Positions 50,673 to 60,065 of a stretch of DNA of 64,000 nt are shown piece after piece (the stretch's first letter is position 1; each line of letters opens with the position of its first letter). A program made the translations under genes and the position numbers. The notes under the pieces were generated by a model. That model had not been told where the DNA came from, made no database searches, and saw only the letters and a list, made by a program, of their open reading frames with translations. This DNA comes from Candidatus Binataceae bacterium (GTDB lineage Bacteria; Desulfobacterota; Binatia; Binatales; Binataceae): positions 1 through 64,000 of the forward strand of contig DATGLK010000085.1 of NCBI GenBank assembly GCA_035294265.1, in the 5' to 3' direction.

Positions 50673-52811
50673 TTAGAAGGCCTGCGGCACCAGGAAGGTA
50701 AAGGTGGAACCGACACCCCCGTCGGTCACGTAGACTTCCCCGGCCTTGGGATTAACCGCAATCCCGGCCGGCGCCACCATTTGCGAGGACGGACCGTGGA
50801 TGATGAAACGGGGCGGCACATCGCCGTTGTCGGTCAGGTTCCACACCCCAACGAAGTTGTTTCCGCTACCCATCGTGAGCGGCGGCAGCGGCGGCCCCAG
50901 GCATCCCGGACGCGGCGCGGTGCCAGCCAGATCGTAAGGCGGTTGATACGGTGTATTGCTCACCGTCACAAAGATCTTGCCGTCGGCGACCTGCACCTGG
51001 GCGGTGGCCAGGATGCCGGTATGCGGACCGAAGATCATCCGTTTGGGCTTGACGTCGCCGTTGGCGGTGCGATCGAAAATGAAGATCGCGCCCGGATGCT
51101 GGGTTTCGGCGGTCTCATAATGGGTGGTGTAAACCCCGGCGCCAGACGCTGCGCTGTTGCGGGTTTGCATCGTCACCGCCACGATCAGGTTGCGTTGCGG
51201 ATCAAGCGCAACATCAGTAATCCCACGCATCATGGTGTTGACGCCGCCTATCGTGCGAATCGGTGCGACGTCGCCGGTAGCATTCCAGGGGTAGACCAGG
51301 ATGTTGCTGGTGGCGTAATCGCCTACCACCAACTCATGATGGATGTCGTCCACCGCCACTCCCCAGGGCTGATGCAACTGGGTCTTGGGTCCCTGCAATA
51401 CCCGCAAGGGCGGGACCTGACCGTTGGCGCCGGCGTCGAAGGTGACCACCGAGCTGGCCAGCGGCTCGCTGCCCACTATCTGGTCGCGCCCGGCATCATA
51501 GAAGACGCCATGGGCCACGCGCGTGAGTTTGCTGACCGTTCCCCAAATCATCCGAACCGGCTCGACATTACCGCTTGCCAACCTGGCAAACATCCCGATA
51601 CGGGGATCGGTCACTCAATTGGGGACAATCAGCGCGTCCCGCTTGGTGTCGTACGCAATCGTGAAGGGGTTGCCAAAACGCGCCGCCGGGGTGCCCTTTG
51701 GTGCATTGCGCACCACTCGCAGCGGGGCCGCGTCACCGTTGGCGGTACGATCGAAGATGAGCGCGGTGTGGCCGAAGTTGGCCACCCACAGGGTGTTGTG
51801 GGCGGGGTCAAACGCTACTCCCATCGGGATGGAAAGCCCGGTGTGAGGGCCGGCGATTTCGCGAATCGGTGCTACGTTGCCGTTGGCGGTGCGGCTGAAG
51901 ATCAAGACCGAGCCGCTGGCGGTGTTGGCCACCGCGATCTCGTTGTGAACCGTATCCACCGCGATCCCCGACGGCCAGTTGAGCCGGGTCTGATTACCCT
52001 GCACCGTGCGCAGCGGCGCGCTGTCGCCTTTGGCCTCGTCGGAGAAGACCGTAATCGAGGGGGGTTGATAATGACCGCCGCCGTTGTAATCGATATCCCA
52101 GTAGCCGCGCGACCAGTTACCGTGATTAACTACCGCAATCTCGTGATTTTGATCGTCCCAATACATCCCGTGCGGATCCGCCATTGTAGTGTGCGGCCCG
52201 CGAATCGAGCGTAGAGGCAAGGTCGCCCCGGTCGCTCCGGTGGCATAGAAGATTATTTGCGCGTTGTGCTCGATCGAGACCGCCATCTGCCGCAGCCGGT
52301 GGCTGAAGGCTACGCCGTAAGCGCCATGCGGCACCGCCAGCACACGCGCCGGGTAGTCGCCGTTGGCGGTAATGGAGAAGCAGGCCACGTCGTCACCAAC
52401 GTCGTTCTCGGTCACGCACACCATCTTTCGATCCGGGTCAAAGGCCACGCCCGCGGCATACGAGATGTAGCTGGCAGGCCCTTTGATCTGACCAATCTGA
52501 GGCGTGATATCGGGGGACGTCGAGCCTTGATCCATGTGGTAGATGAGCAGGCTCTTGAGATTAGTATCGCTCAACCCCACCAGGTTATGCGCGGGATCCA
52601 GCGCAATTCCGTTGAACTCGGGATAGGGATCGAAAATCTCCCGGCAGGGCGCGATGTTCCCTCCTTTGGCAGAACGGAAGACCGCGGAAAAATCGATTTT
52701 GCGACTGTTTTGCGCCCAGGCAACCCCTTCCGGGGCAACCAGATAACCCAGCACTCCCAGCCCGAGGCACAGCGATGTTGCGACGGCGAACAGCGACCAG
52801 CGTGGTTTCAT
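50673..52811 (-). CDS. Exported beta-propeller protein B, candidate selenoprotein with in-frame TGA (Sec399)
   Basis: A paralogue of the protein at 21436-23679. ATG 52811 has AGGGAAG upstream, followed by a signal peptide (LFAVATSLCLGLGVLGYLVA...AWAQ) and propeller blades with units such as VLIFSRTANGNVAPIREIAGPHTG and VANFGHTALIFDRTANGD. An in-frame TGA at 51617-51615 follows LIVPN, and the frame continues (VTDPRIGMFARLASGN) for about 313 residues to 50673. Total 712 codons. The TGA aligns exactly with that of gene A, where intact blades have Phe or Leu (VANFG). No SD precedes the GTG just after the TGA. A SECIS-like hairpin lies at 51572-51592. It heads an operon with SDR, AMP ligase and amidohydrolase genes. 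Predicted secreted; function unknown. Confidence 0.8.
51572..51592 (-). promoter_or_regulatory. SECIS-like hairpin downstream of in-frame TGA (gene B)
   Basis: Reading the minus strand, TGTTTGCCA (51592-51584) pairs with TGGCAAGCG (51580-51572) around loop GGT (51583-51581). The stem is 9 bp with two G-T wobbles, and the loop begins exactly 31 nt after the TGA, as in gene A. A GGU apical loop is also that of the well-studied E. coli formate dehydrogenase SECIS. Differences from gene A in the lower stem keep pairing (C-G replaced by T-G, T-A by T-G). The unusual codons TTT, AGG and GCA recur here. Confidence 0.72.
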
Positions 52812-53001
52812 AGTTCTTCCCTGATGAGGTAAAAGATTACGTACTTTCGCCATCTGCTCCCCACTTTCGCTCAGACGGTTCACTTAAACCGAGTTAAAGG
52901 CTTTGGACCCGGCTCACCACCATGACCGCTAACTCTGGCATAGCGAGCAGCCCAACCCGAGTCCAGCTACGCCCACGAAAAGCGCTCTTCATGCGCGCAC
53001 T

Positions 53002-54249
53002 TCAGGGCAGTTGGGGCGGCGGCGCGAAGGAATCGATATCGCGCCAACTGGTCTGCTTGGGATAGCGCACGGCGATCGCGCGAATCCTGGAATAGTCCAG
53101 CGGCTGATCGGCGGCGAAGGCGATTTTGCCGCTGCGCTTGAACTCGCGCGCCGCCTCCAACAGCATCCGCCGTACCCGCACCACAATCAGGTCGCTCATT
53201 CCCAGATACTCGCGGGTCCGATCGACGATCGGGCCCATCGCTTCCTGGGTGGTAAAATCTTCATATTGGAAACAGGGCAAACCACTCCAATGCCCTTCGC
53301 GCATCTTTTTACGATCCTGGTTCCAAAGATTTTCGCTATTGCCCATGGTAGCGGCAAAATTGTCCAGGTTGGGCGCGTTACCCTGCATCAAGCGGGTGCG
53401 GTCGGCGGCGGTCATTGGTCGATTGGGATAATAGCGCAAATACCACTGCGCGTTCCATTCGTCATCGATCGGAATGGCGCAGATCATCAGGTGGGCGTCC
53501 TCGGAAGCCATGGGGATGAACGAATAAAAGGGCGCCACCAGCTCGCGGATGCGCGCGTAATAAGTGCCATCGCCCAGATCGCGTACGGCTCCTTCGCGAA
53601 ACCCGTAGGGCTTCATGATCAGCTCGTAGGTGGGGCTGTTCATGGTGGCAAAGCGCAAGTCGGCGCTCATGGTGTTAAACGAACCGCGATGGAGAAAGCC
53701 AACGTGGGCCGAATCCAACACCGCTTCCATGCCCTGGAACCAGTTGCAATGGAGCACCGCGCGCTGCGGCATCAGCTGGCTTTCGGGCATTTGGTTGAAT
53801 TCGAAATTGTAAAACGGCGGCGGCTCGCTGCGCTTGCCCAGATAAACCCACGCCATCCCGCCCGCCTCGCGCACGGGATAATGGCGCACTCGCACCTTGG
53901 CGGCGAATTCAGCGCGTCGCTCGGGGGGCTCGGAGGGCACCTCGACGACTTTGCCCGAGACGTCAATTTTCCAGCCGTGAAAGATACAGGTCAGGGCGTT
54001 ATCTTCGTTGCGTGCCAAGGCCAGCGAAGTACATCGATGGGGACAGCCCTCGTCAAAAAAACCCACGCGGCCGTCGGTGGCGCGGAAGGCCACGAAGTTT
54101 TCCCCGAACAGCCGCACCCGCATCGGCGCGCCGTCGGCCTCCAGTGCCGCCGAGCGCGCGGCCGGCACCCAATACTCGCGCAAAAACTCACCCATTACGC
54201 TGCCCGGTCCCACCCGGCAGAGCAGCTCGTTTTCTTCGCGCGTCATCAT
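53002..54249 (-). CDS. Rieske aromatic ring-hydroxylating oxygenase (phthalate dioxygenase-like)
   Basis: A 415-residue oxygenase alpha subunit of the PDO/OMO type. Rieske ligands are C69-x-H71 (GCPHRCTSLA) and C88-x2-H91 (CIFHGW). The mononuclear iron site is D179-x2-H182-x4-H187 (DSAHVGFLH), preceded by NW at about 169-170. The length and C-terminal RRMLLEAAREFKRSG match the phthalate 4,5-dioxygenase family. GGAGG lies 11 nt before the ATG. It is 190 nt upstream of propeller gene B on the same strand and could belong to the same catabolic unit. The reductase is not encoded nearby. Confidence 0.9.
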   Translation of the reverse strand: MMTREENELLCRVGPGSVMGEFLREYWVPAARSAALEADGAPMRVRLFGENFVAFRATDGRVGFFDEGCPHRCTSLALARNEDNALTCIFHGWKIDVSGKVVEVPSEPPERRAEFAAKVRVRHYPVREAGGMAWVYLGKRSEPPPFYNFEFNQMPESQLMPQRAVLHCNWFQGMEAVLDSAHVGFLHRGSFNTMSADLRFATMNSPTYELIMKPYGFREGAVRDLGDGTYYARIRELVAPFYSFIPMASEDAHLMICAIPIDDEWNAQWYLRYYPNRPMTAADRTRLMQGNAPNLDNFAATMGNSENLWNQDRKKMREGHWSGLPCFQYEDFTTQEAMGPIVDRTREYLGMSDLIVVRVRRMLLEAAREFKRSGKIAFAADQPLDYSRIRAIAVRYPKQTSWRDIDSFAPPPQLP

Positions 54250-54365
54250 GGCAGGTTTACCTCCGCGCCGGCCCGGTAGCTGGCGACCTTTTCTTAGTTA
54301 GCAAAGTCCCGCTCGTTTCGTCCATGACGTCAAAGCCGCCAAGGCTGGCCGGCCGAAATTTCAGC

Positions 54366-54713
54366 TTACTGCTGGGGCATTTGCAGATTGGTGACTCGAC
54401 CGTGGCTATCGAAGAAAACCAGGGTCGAAGCAGCCAGATTCTTGTGGCAATAGCTCCAAATCACGACCAGGGCGGTGGTCCGGGTGGCACAATCGGGAGG
54501 CGGACTGCCCCAAATCGCCCGTACCTCATCCATGGTCATTCCGCGCACAACCCGACCGTTTAAAATGTCGCTCTTGAGGGTGGGCGACAACTCGGGGTGG
54601 GTATCGATAAAGCCCTGGCGCCGCCGCTGAGCGATCGTGGGTCCGCAGGCCATCAGGCCCGCGGCTAAAACCAACAAGGAGTAGCGCACATAGCTGCGAC
54701 ACAACGGCCTCAT
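54366..54713 (-). CDS. Small BamE/SmpA-like lipoprotein
   Basis: About 115 residues. The signal peptide SLLVLAAGLMACG has a lipobox (LMAC), then the mature part carries VVRGMTMDEVRAIWGSPPPDC, the helix-turn pattern of BamE/SmpA-type domains ('GMTxxxVxxxxGxP'), and ends LVFFDSHGRVTNLQM. The start at 54713 has GGAG 8 nt upstream. It is too divergent and isolated to call bamE; such domains occur in many lipoproteins. Two cysteines in the domain could pair. Confidence 0.7.
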   Translation of the reverse strand: MRPLCRSYVRYSLLVLAAGLMACGPTIAQRRRQGFIDTHPELSPTLKSDILNGRVVRGMTMDEVRAIWGSPPPDCATRTTALVVIWSYCHKNLAASTLVFFDSHGRVTNLQMPQQ

Positions 54714-54877
54714 CCGGCATTCTCCATTCAAGATACCCGCATTGCGCCACTAATCGGCGATCCAATTACTCATGTAACTCATGCACATTGTGACCGCTGG
54801 CCACACCGCGAGCAATGGACGCGGGTGCCCTCGTCCTCGCCGTCCGCGATAGCTCTGGTTAAACCTCAGGGCTTACA

Positions 54878-56002
54878 ATGATCTGGAGAAATGGGGCCAA
54901 CAGCATGGAACGGAAATGGGGCAAACCACCATGGCGCGCGAAAACGCCGGCCGCCACGCCCTCGCTCGCTAATGAAGTCGAGGTCGCGATCATCGGCGGT
55001 GGCTTAACCGGTTTGTCCACCGCCTACCATCTGGCCCGTGCCGGCATCAGACCAGCCCTGCTCGAAGCTGCCGCGCTCGGTGGCGGCGCCAGCGGCCGCA
55101 CCGGGGGAATCGTGTTGGAGGGCACCGCGCGTGCGGTCGTGGAGGGAACCGGCCAGACTGCGGAGTTCATGCGCGAGCTGGTTGAGCGCGAGAAAATCGC
55201 TTGCGACTTGCGCCTGCCCGGCTGCTGGGAGATCGAACATCGGCGCGGCGCGGGCGAGAGCTGGCTGCCCTGGGAAGACGGCGGTCAGCCGATCGGAATT
55301 GCGCGCACGGTGCCCGGGGGGGCGGTCGATCCGGGGGCGCTGATGGCGGGCTTGGCCGATGCCGCCAGCCGGGCCGGCGCGGCCCTGTACTTCGACTGCC
55401 CGGTTGAGCACCTGACACCCGGGGCACCCTCGCGCCTGCGGCTGCGCGACCGCGCCGTGCGCGCCCATTGGGTGGTAGTGGCGGTCAACGCCTGGTCAGC
55501 CGCTTTCCTCCCGATCCAAGTCCATAGCGCCCTCACATACGCCTGCGCCACGGCGCCGCTTGACCAGGCGTTATTGGCCGAGGTCGGGCTAGCGGCGGGA
55601 ATCCCTTTCTACACTGTCGATCAGCCCTATCTGTGGGGCCGCTACGTGCGCGACGGCCGAATGATCTTCGGCGCCGGACTGAGCTTCGGCACTCCCGACG
55701 AACTGGAGAACTTGACGTTGGCGAACCGGGAGTTCCAAGCCATCTTGGCGCGGCTTAAGCATCGTGTGCGCAACCTCCATCCCGCGCTCGCCCAGGTTCA
55801 ATTCAGCGCCCAGTGGGCGGGGCCGATCGCCTTTTTGGAGCGAATGACGCCACTCCTGTGCGCATTACCCGATACCCCCACGGTGCTGGCCGCCGGCGGC
55901 TACGCCGGCCACGGGGTAGCGCTCAGCGTGTGGGCCGGGGCGCAGCTCGCCGCGGCGATCACGGAGCGCCGCCCCCTGCCCGCCTGGGGCGCGTTGTCTT
56001 GA
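54878..56002 (+). CDS. FAD-dependent oxidoreductase (glycine/D-amino acid oxidase family)
   Basis: A 374-residue DAO-family flavoprotein. The dinucleotide-binding motif [21 protein letters not shown] is near residue 37. [12 protein letters not shown] (substrate/FAD loop), [11 protein letters not shown] and the C-terminal [21 protein letters not shown] (FAD contact) are also present. It probably oxidises an amine or amino acid. ATG 54878 (AGGG upstream) or 54905 could be used. It is a single gene, divergent from the BamE-like gene. The substrate is unknown. Confidence 0.88.
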   Translation: MIWRNGANSMERKWGKPPWRAKTPAATPSLANEVEVAIIGGGLTGLSTAYHLARAGIRPALLEAAALGGGASGRTGGIVLEGTARAVVEGTGQTAEFMRELVEREKIACDLRLPGCWEIEHRRGAGESWLPWEDGGQPIGIARTVPGGAVDPGALMAGLADAASRAGAALYFDCPVEHLTPGAPSRLRLRDRAVRAHWVVVAVNAWSAAFLPIQVHSALTYACATAPLDQALLAEVGLAAGIPFYTVDQPYLWGRYVRDGRMIFGAGLSFGTPDELENLTLANREFQAILARLKHRVRNLHPALAQVQFSAQWAGPIAFLERMTPLLCALPDTPTVLAAGGYAGHGVALSVWAGAQLAAAITERRPLPAWGALS

Positions 56003-56142
56003 GCTCGCAAGATCGCCTCAAAAAAATCGTACGGGACGATCACCATTTCGGTTACCCTCAGCTTCGGCGGGCAGATCAGGCGGGTTGTTTGGAGAACTCG
56101 CTTCGGATAGCCTTGACAACTTGCACGACAGGGGTTGCACCC

Positions 56143-56487
56143 ATGAACGACGTGATTAGGAAAATCGAAGAACCGACGATCAAGTCCGACTTGCCCGCTT
56201 TTCGCAGCGGTGACACGGTTCGGCTGCAAGTGCGCGTCATTGAGGGCGAAAAGGAGCGTATCCAGGCTTTCGAGGGCGTGGTAATCCGTATCAACCGGGC
56301 AGGAGCCCGCACCACCTTCACCGTGCGCAAGGTATCCTACGGCATTGGGGTCGAACGGATCTTCCCGCTTAATTCCAGTCGCATCGAGAGCATCCAAGTG
56401 CTCAGCCGAGGTCGCGTACGACGCGCCCGTTTGTATTACCTGCGCGCCCTGCGCGGCAAGGCCGCCCGTATTGCCTCGGCTAGCTAG
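56143..56487 (+). CDS. rplS: 50S ribosomal protein L19
   Basis: A 114-residue L19 of the large subunit at the 30S-50S interface. It has [54 protein letters not shown] and [21 protein letters not shown] 56143 matches the family start; the frame is open further upstream into unrelated sequence. It is separated from its usual rpsP-rimM-trmD partners, standing alone between an FAD oxidase gene and bactofilin. The 140-nt upstream gap must hold its promoter; a TTGACA at 56113-56118 lacks a good -10. Confidence 0.96.
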   Translation: MNDVIRKIEEPTIKSDLPAFRSGDTVRLQVRVIEGEKERIQAFEGVVIRINRAGARTTFTVRKVSYGIGVERIFPLNSSRIESIQVLSRGRVRRARLYYLRALRGKAARIASAS

Positions 56488-56494
56488 GCTAGCC
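56478..56494. terminator. Compact hairpin spanning both convergent stop codons
   Basis: GGCTAGC (56478-56484) and GCTAGCC (56488-56494) are exact complements around the trinucleotide TAG, which is the rplS stop. The bactofilin stop (56491-56489) lies within the other arm. It may act as a shared terminator for the two converging genes, though no T-run follows on either strand. Confidence 0.45.
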
Positions 56495-56923
56495 CCGTCC
56501 GCCACGGACGGCGGCGGCATCTTCGGGGCGCAGCTCGCGCCCACCCGCCATCTGCACCGCGCCGTTGTACTCGGCACCTTCGCAAATGGTCAGATAAGCG
56601 GCACGGATATTGCCTGTGACCACGCTCGCGGGCCCTAGGAAGACCCGCTCTGACTCGACGTCGCCCTCCACTCGCCCCAATACCAGCAAACGATGGGCCT
56701 TCACTCGCCCATCGCTGATTTTGGCCTCGGCGGCAATCACCACCAAGTCGCTGGACTGCACCTCGCCCTTAAAGGTGCCCTCGATCCGCACCGGCTCCTG
56801 AAAGATAAGCCGCCCCGAGACGGTAACGTTGCGCCCCACCGCGACCCGGGCCCGCTCGGCGTGCCATCCCGCGCCCAGCTCTGCCACGGGGAGCGGGCTT
56901 GAATCCGTTTCGCGGTTGCTCAT
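56489..56923 (-). CDS. Bactofilin family protein
   Basis: A 144-residue polymer-forming cytoskeletal protein (DUF583). The core is a right-handed beta-helix of short hydrophobic repeats: VTVSGRLIFQEPVRIEGTFKGEV, LVVIAAEAKISDGRVKAHRLLVLGRVEGDV, VVTGNIRAAYLTICEGAEYNG. Flexible charged or Pro-rich ends flank it, as usual. It probably scaffolds cell-envelope or polysaccharide synthesis at the membrane. It converges with rplS with 1 nt between the stops. Confidence 0.92.
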   Translation of the reverse strand: MSNRETDSSPLPVAELGAGWHAERARVAVGRNVTVSGRLIFQEPVRIEGTFKGEVQSSDLVVIAAEAKISDGRVKAHRLLVLGRVEGDVESERVFLGPASVVTGNIRAAYLTICEGAEYNGAVQMAGGRELRPEDAAAVRGGRG

Positions 56924-56971
56924 AATGACTTCGGCCGCACGCCAGTAGTCTATTGCACGGGCAAGCGCTTG

Positions 56972-58003
56972 TCACTGCGCCGGGAACACGTGGCAGGCAA
57001 CCGCCTGCCCGCTGCTGCCTTCGATAAGCGCGGGGCTGTCCTTGCGGCAGATATCCCGAGCGTAGGGACAGCGCGGATGGAAGCTGCAACCGCTAGGCGG
57101 GTTGATCGGGCTGGGTGCCTCGCCCGGCAGCTCGAGGTGTCGCGGTTGCCCTACCGCATCGATCGATGGCACTGCGGCCAGCAGCGCCTGGGTATAAGGA
57201 TGGCGAGGGGTGGTATAGATCTGCTCGCGGCTACCGATCTCGACGATCTTGCCCAGGTACATGATGGCAACCCGCTGGCTGATATGCTCGACCACCCGCA
57301 AGTCGTGGGCGATAAACAGGTAGGTCAGCTTGAGCTCTTCCTGCAGGTCCTGGAGCAGGTTGATAATTTGCGCCTGAATCGACATGTCGAGGGCGGAGAC
57401 GGGCTCGTCCAGAACCAGGAAGCGAGGATTGACCGCTAGCGCGCGGGCGATGCCAATTCGCTGGCGCTGACCGCCAGAAAATTCGTGCGGGTAGCGGCCT
57501 AAGCTTTCCTCCTCCAAGCCCACCATCCGTAGCAACTCGACCAGACGCCGACGCCGTTGAGCGCCCCGCGCCAAGCGATGAATATCGATCCCTTCGCCCA
57601 CAATCGCCTCGATCGTCATCCGGGGGTTGAGCGAAGCGTAGGGATCCTGAAAAACCAGTTGCATTTGTCGGCGCAGCGCGCGCAACTCGGCCCGCTTCAA
57701 TCCAGCCAATTCCAGGCCGTCAAAGCGCACACTGCCCGAGGTGGGTTCGATCAAGCGCAAAATGAGCCGGCCCAGGGTCGATTTCCCCGAACCCGATTCA
57801 CCCACCAGGCCCAGCGTTTCGGCGGGCCGAATTTGCAGACTAACGCCGTCGACTGCCTTGACTGCGAGCCGCCGCCTGGTGAACAGCCCTTGGGTGCCAA
57901 CCGCAAATTCCTTGCATAACGCGACCGTCTCGACCAAGGGCGCGATCCGCCCAGGCCGCGCCGCAGGCGAGGCTACGATTTCAGACCCTGATACAGGCGA
58001 CAT
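56972..58003 (-). CDS. oppF: Oligopeptide ABC transporter ATP-binding protein OppF
   Basis: A 343-residue ATPase of the Opp/Dpp class. Walker A GESGSGKST follows TLGLVG, then the Q-loop in QLVFQDPYASLNPRMT, signature FSGGQRQRIGIARAL and Walker B FLVLDEPVSALD. The C-terminal oligo_HPY zone contains the cysteine cluster GCSFHPRCPYARDIC, which in this family can bind an Fe-S cluster. ATG 58003 lies inside the end of oppD (23-nt overlap); an earlier in-frame start at 58027 is possible. It is the last gene of the Opp operon. Confidence 0.93.
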   Translation of the reverse strand: MSPVSGSEIVASPAARPGRIAPLVETVALCKEFAVGTQGLFTRRRLAVKAVDGVSLQIRPAETLGLVGESGSGKSTLGRLILRLIEPTSGSVRFDGLELAGLKRAELRALRRQMQLVFQDPYASLNPRMTIEAIVGEGIDIHRLARGAQRRRRLVELLRMVGLEEESLGRYPHEFSGGQRQRIGIARALAVNPRFLVLDEPVSALDMSIQAQIINLLQDLQEELKLTYLFIAHDLRVVEHISQRVAIMYLGKIVEIGSREQIYTTPRHPYTQALLAAVPSIDAVGQPRHLELPGEAPSPINPPSGCSFHPRCPYARDICRKDSPALIEGSSGQAVACHVFPAQ

Positions 58004-58943
58004 AGTGGTGGGGCCGCTTCTCCTCAAGGGGTGGTTCGATGCGCATGCAGTCGGCCACCGCCGCCTCGCAGCGGGGGTGGAATCGGCAGCCGCTGGGTGG
58101 ATGGAGCAGGCTGGGAATACTCCCCGGAATAGCCTTGAGCCGGCGATGGCGAGTGGCTCCCGAGCCCGGGATCGATTGCAGGAGCGCGCGGGTATAGGGA
58201 TTGAGCGGGTTTTCGAAGAGCTGGCGCGCGGGCGCCCGTTCCATCACTTTGGCGGCGTATAGAATCGTCACGTCGTCGGCATATTGGGCCACGATCCCCA
58301 GATCGTGGGTCACCAGCAACACCGACAGTCCCAGCCGCTCGCGCAGCTCGGCTATCAAATCGAGGATCTGGGCCTGGATAGTCACATCCAGCGCGGTGGT
58401 AGGCTCGTCGGCGATCAACAGTTTGGGATTGCACGATAGCGCCATCGCGATCATTACCCGCTGGCGCATCCCACCTGATAACTGATGAGGGTAGTCATCG
58501 ATACGGCGTTCGGGATCGGCGATTTTGACCAGCCGCAGCATCTCGATACTCTGCGCGCGGGCCTCGGCCCGCGACTTATTCTGATGGAGCCGGATCGCCT
58601 CGCCAATCTGGCTACCGATGGTAAAGACCGGATTGAGCGAGGTCATCGGCTCCTGAAAAATCATCGCGATACCGGCGCCCCGAACATGGCGCATCCGCTC
58701 CTCTGACAAGCTCAACAGATCCTGTCCCTCGAACAGGATTTGACCGCCCTGGATGCTCGCATTCTCAGGCAACAAGCGCATGATCGACAGCGCGGTGACC
58801 GTCTTGCCCGATCCCGACTCACCCACCAACCCCATCAGGCGACCGGCGCCGACGGTGAAACTGACCCCGTCCACCGCGCGTGCTTTCCCCGCCTCGGTGC
58901 TGAAGGAGGTGCGCAGATCGCGGATTTCCAGTAACGGTTGCAT
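57981..58943 (-). CDS. oppD: Oligopeptide ABC transporter ATP-binding protein OppD
   Basis: A 320-residue ATPase partner of OppF. It has Walker [14 protein letters not shown] at about 41-53, Q-loop [16 protein letters not shown], signature [16 protein letters not shown], and Walker [13 protein letters not shown]. The C-terminal [15 protein letters not shown] gives the family's cysteine-containing tail. It lies 72 nt downstream of oppC. It could also energise the ATPase-less peptide system at 38-42 kb. Confidence 0.93.
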   Translation of the reverse strand: MQPLLEIRDLRTSFSTEAGKARAVDGVSFTVGAGRLMGLVGESGSGKTVTALSIMRLLPENASIQGGQILFEGQDLLSLSEERMRHVRGAGIAMIFQEPMTSLNPVFTIGSQIGEAIRLHQNKSRAEARAQSIEMLRLVKIADPERRIDDYPHQLSGGMRQRVMIAMALSCNPKLLIADEPTTALDVTIQAQILDLIAELRERLGLSVLLVTHDLGIVAQYADDVTILYAAKVMERAPARQLFENPLNPYTRALLQSIPGSGATRHRRLKAIPGSIPSLLHPPSGCRFHPRCEAAVADCMRIEPPLEEKRPHHYVACIRV

Positions 58944-59015
58944 CTCGAGTTTCAGGCTATCATCGGGTGCGAGCCCGGCTCCAGTGCGGGGAGCAATCGC
59001 GGCGCGGCGGCTTCA

Positions 59016-60065
59016 TCAATTGGCCGGATCCAGCCGGTCGCGCAAATGGTCGCCCAAAAAATTGAAGGACATCACGGTCAGGAAAATGAACAGGCCAGGA
59101 ATCAAAATCCACGGATAGCGCATCAGGTTCTGCACTTTTTCCGCCTCGGCCAGCATATTGCCCCAACTAGCCGCCGGCTCCTGAATCCCCAAGCCCAACA
59201 GCGAAAGCGCGCTTTCGCCCAGAATAAAGCCGGGTATCGACAGCGTGGCCGCCACCACCGCATAACCCAGCAGCGACGGAATCAAGTGGCGCAGCATGAT
59301 ACGCGGGGTTGAGGCGCCCAGCGCGCGGGCCGCCTCGACGTACGGGCGCGAGCGCACCGAGGCCGCCATCCCGCGAATCACACGCGCCAACCCGGCCCAA
59401 CCGATCACGCTCATAATCGCCACGATCACGAAAAAAGTCTCACCCGAACTCAAGCCGGGGGGAATGACCGCCGCCAGGGCGAGCAGAAAATAGAAGGAGG
59501 GTAACGACATTTCAATCTCGGTCCAACGCATGATCAGGTTGTCGGGCAGGCCGCCCAGGTACCCGGCTAAAGTGCCCACCAGGATCCCGAGGCTAAAGCT
59601 GATCGCCACTCCTACTAGACCTACGCACATGCTGATACGCGAGCCGTAGATGATGCGCGAGGCCAGATCGCGTCCCAATTCATCGCTTCCCACAAGGAAA
59701 TACGGGGGCGCGCCGGCGGCGGTGGTCAGCAATCGGTCGCGCGTGAAGAAATGAAGGTAGACCCTATGCGCACGGTCGGGTCGATAATGGCGCTCCAGCG
59801 GATCGCTGGCATCAAGCACCATTGGGTACGTGTAGAGCAGTCCGTGGCTCCAATCCGCCGGCGCCGCCAGATGCAACTCCATCGGTTGGCAGTCGGGCAA
59901 CATCCGGTTCTGATAGGTGGGATTGTAGGGCGCCAGCGCCGGCGCACCGGCCGCCATCAGGTAGAACAGCAGGAGCAAGGCGACGGAAATCCGTACCGGC
60001 CAGGAAGCGAGCCGCCATTCCCGCCTCAAAGCGCGCCAAACCTGCATGGGCCGCGGGAAACTCAC
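59016..60065 (-). CDS. oppC: Oligopeptide ABC transporter permease OppC
   Basis: A 349-residue inner-membrane permease. A first helix near residues 25-47 is followed by a large periplasmic insert (about 80 residues) before GSDELGRDLASRIIYGSRISMCVG. The coupling loop YVEAARALGASTPRIMLRHLIPS and C-terminal FLTVMSFNFLGDHLRDRLDP follow. The insert makes it longer than standard OppC (about 300), as in some peptide transporters with large substrate ranges. Its ATG overlaps the oppB stop (ATGA). Confidence 0.92.
   Translation of the reverse strand: MSFPRPMQVWRALRREWRLASWPVRISVALLLLFYLMAAGAPALAPYNPTYQNRMLPDCQPMELHLAAPADWSHGLLYTYPMVLDASDPLERHYRPDRAHRVYLHFFTRDRLLTTAAGAPPYFLVGSDELGRDLASRIIYGSRISMCVGLVGVAISFSLGILVGTLAGYLGGLPDNLIMRWTEIEMSLPSFYFLLALAAVIPPGLSSGETFFVIVAIMSVIGWAGLARVIRGMAASVRSRPYVEAARALGASTPRIMLRHLIPSLLGYAVVAATLSIPGFILGESALSLLGLGIQEPAASWGNMLAEAEKVQNLMRYPWILIPGLFIFLTVMSFNFLGDHLRDRLDPAN

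Noticed and set aside
50673-51614. Separate gene starting at GTG directly after the TGA in propeller B
   Set aside because: No Shine-Dalgarno sequence precedes it and the product would be a half propeller without export signal. Reinitiation remains a formal alternative, but it does not explain the matching hairpins.
50661-52214. Long antisense open frame (about 517 codons) opposite propeller B
   Set aside because: Its composition (His/Arg/Gly-rich, no domain) is that of a mirror frame of GC-rich coding DNA, and the opposite strand has the clear propeller repeats.
53011-54279. Plus-strand open frame of about 420 codons opposite the Rieske gene
   Set aside because: The minus strand carries intact Rieske and mononuclear iron motifs; the plus frame has no recognisable features.
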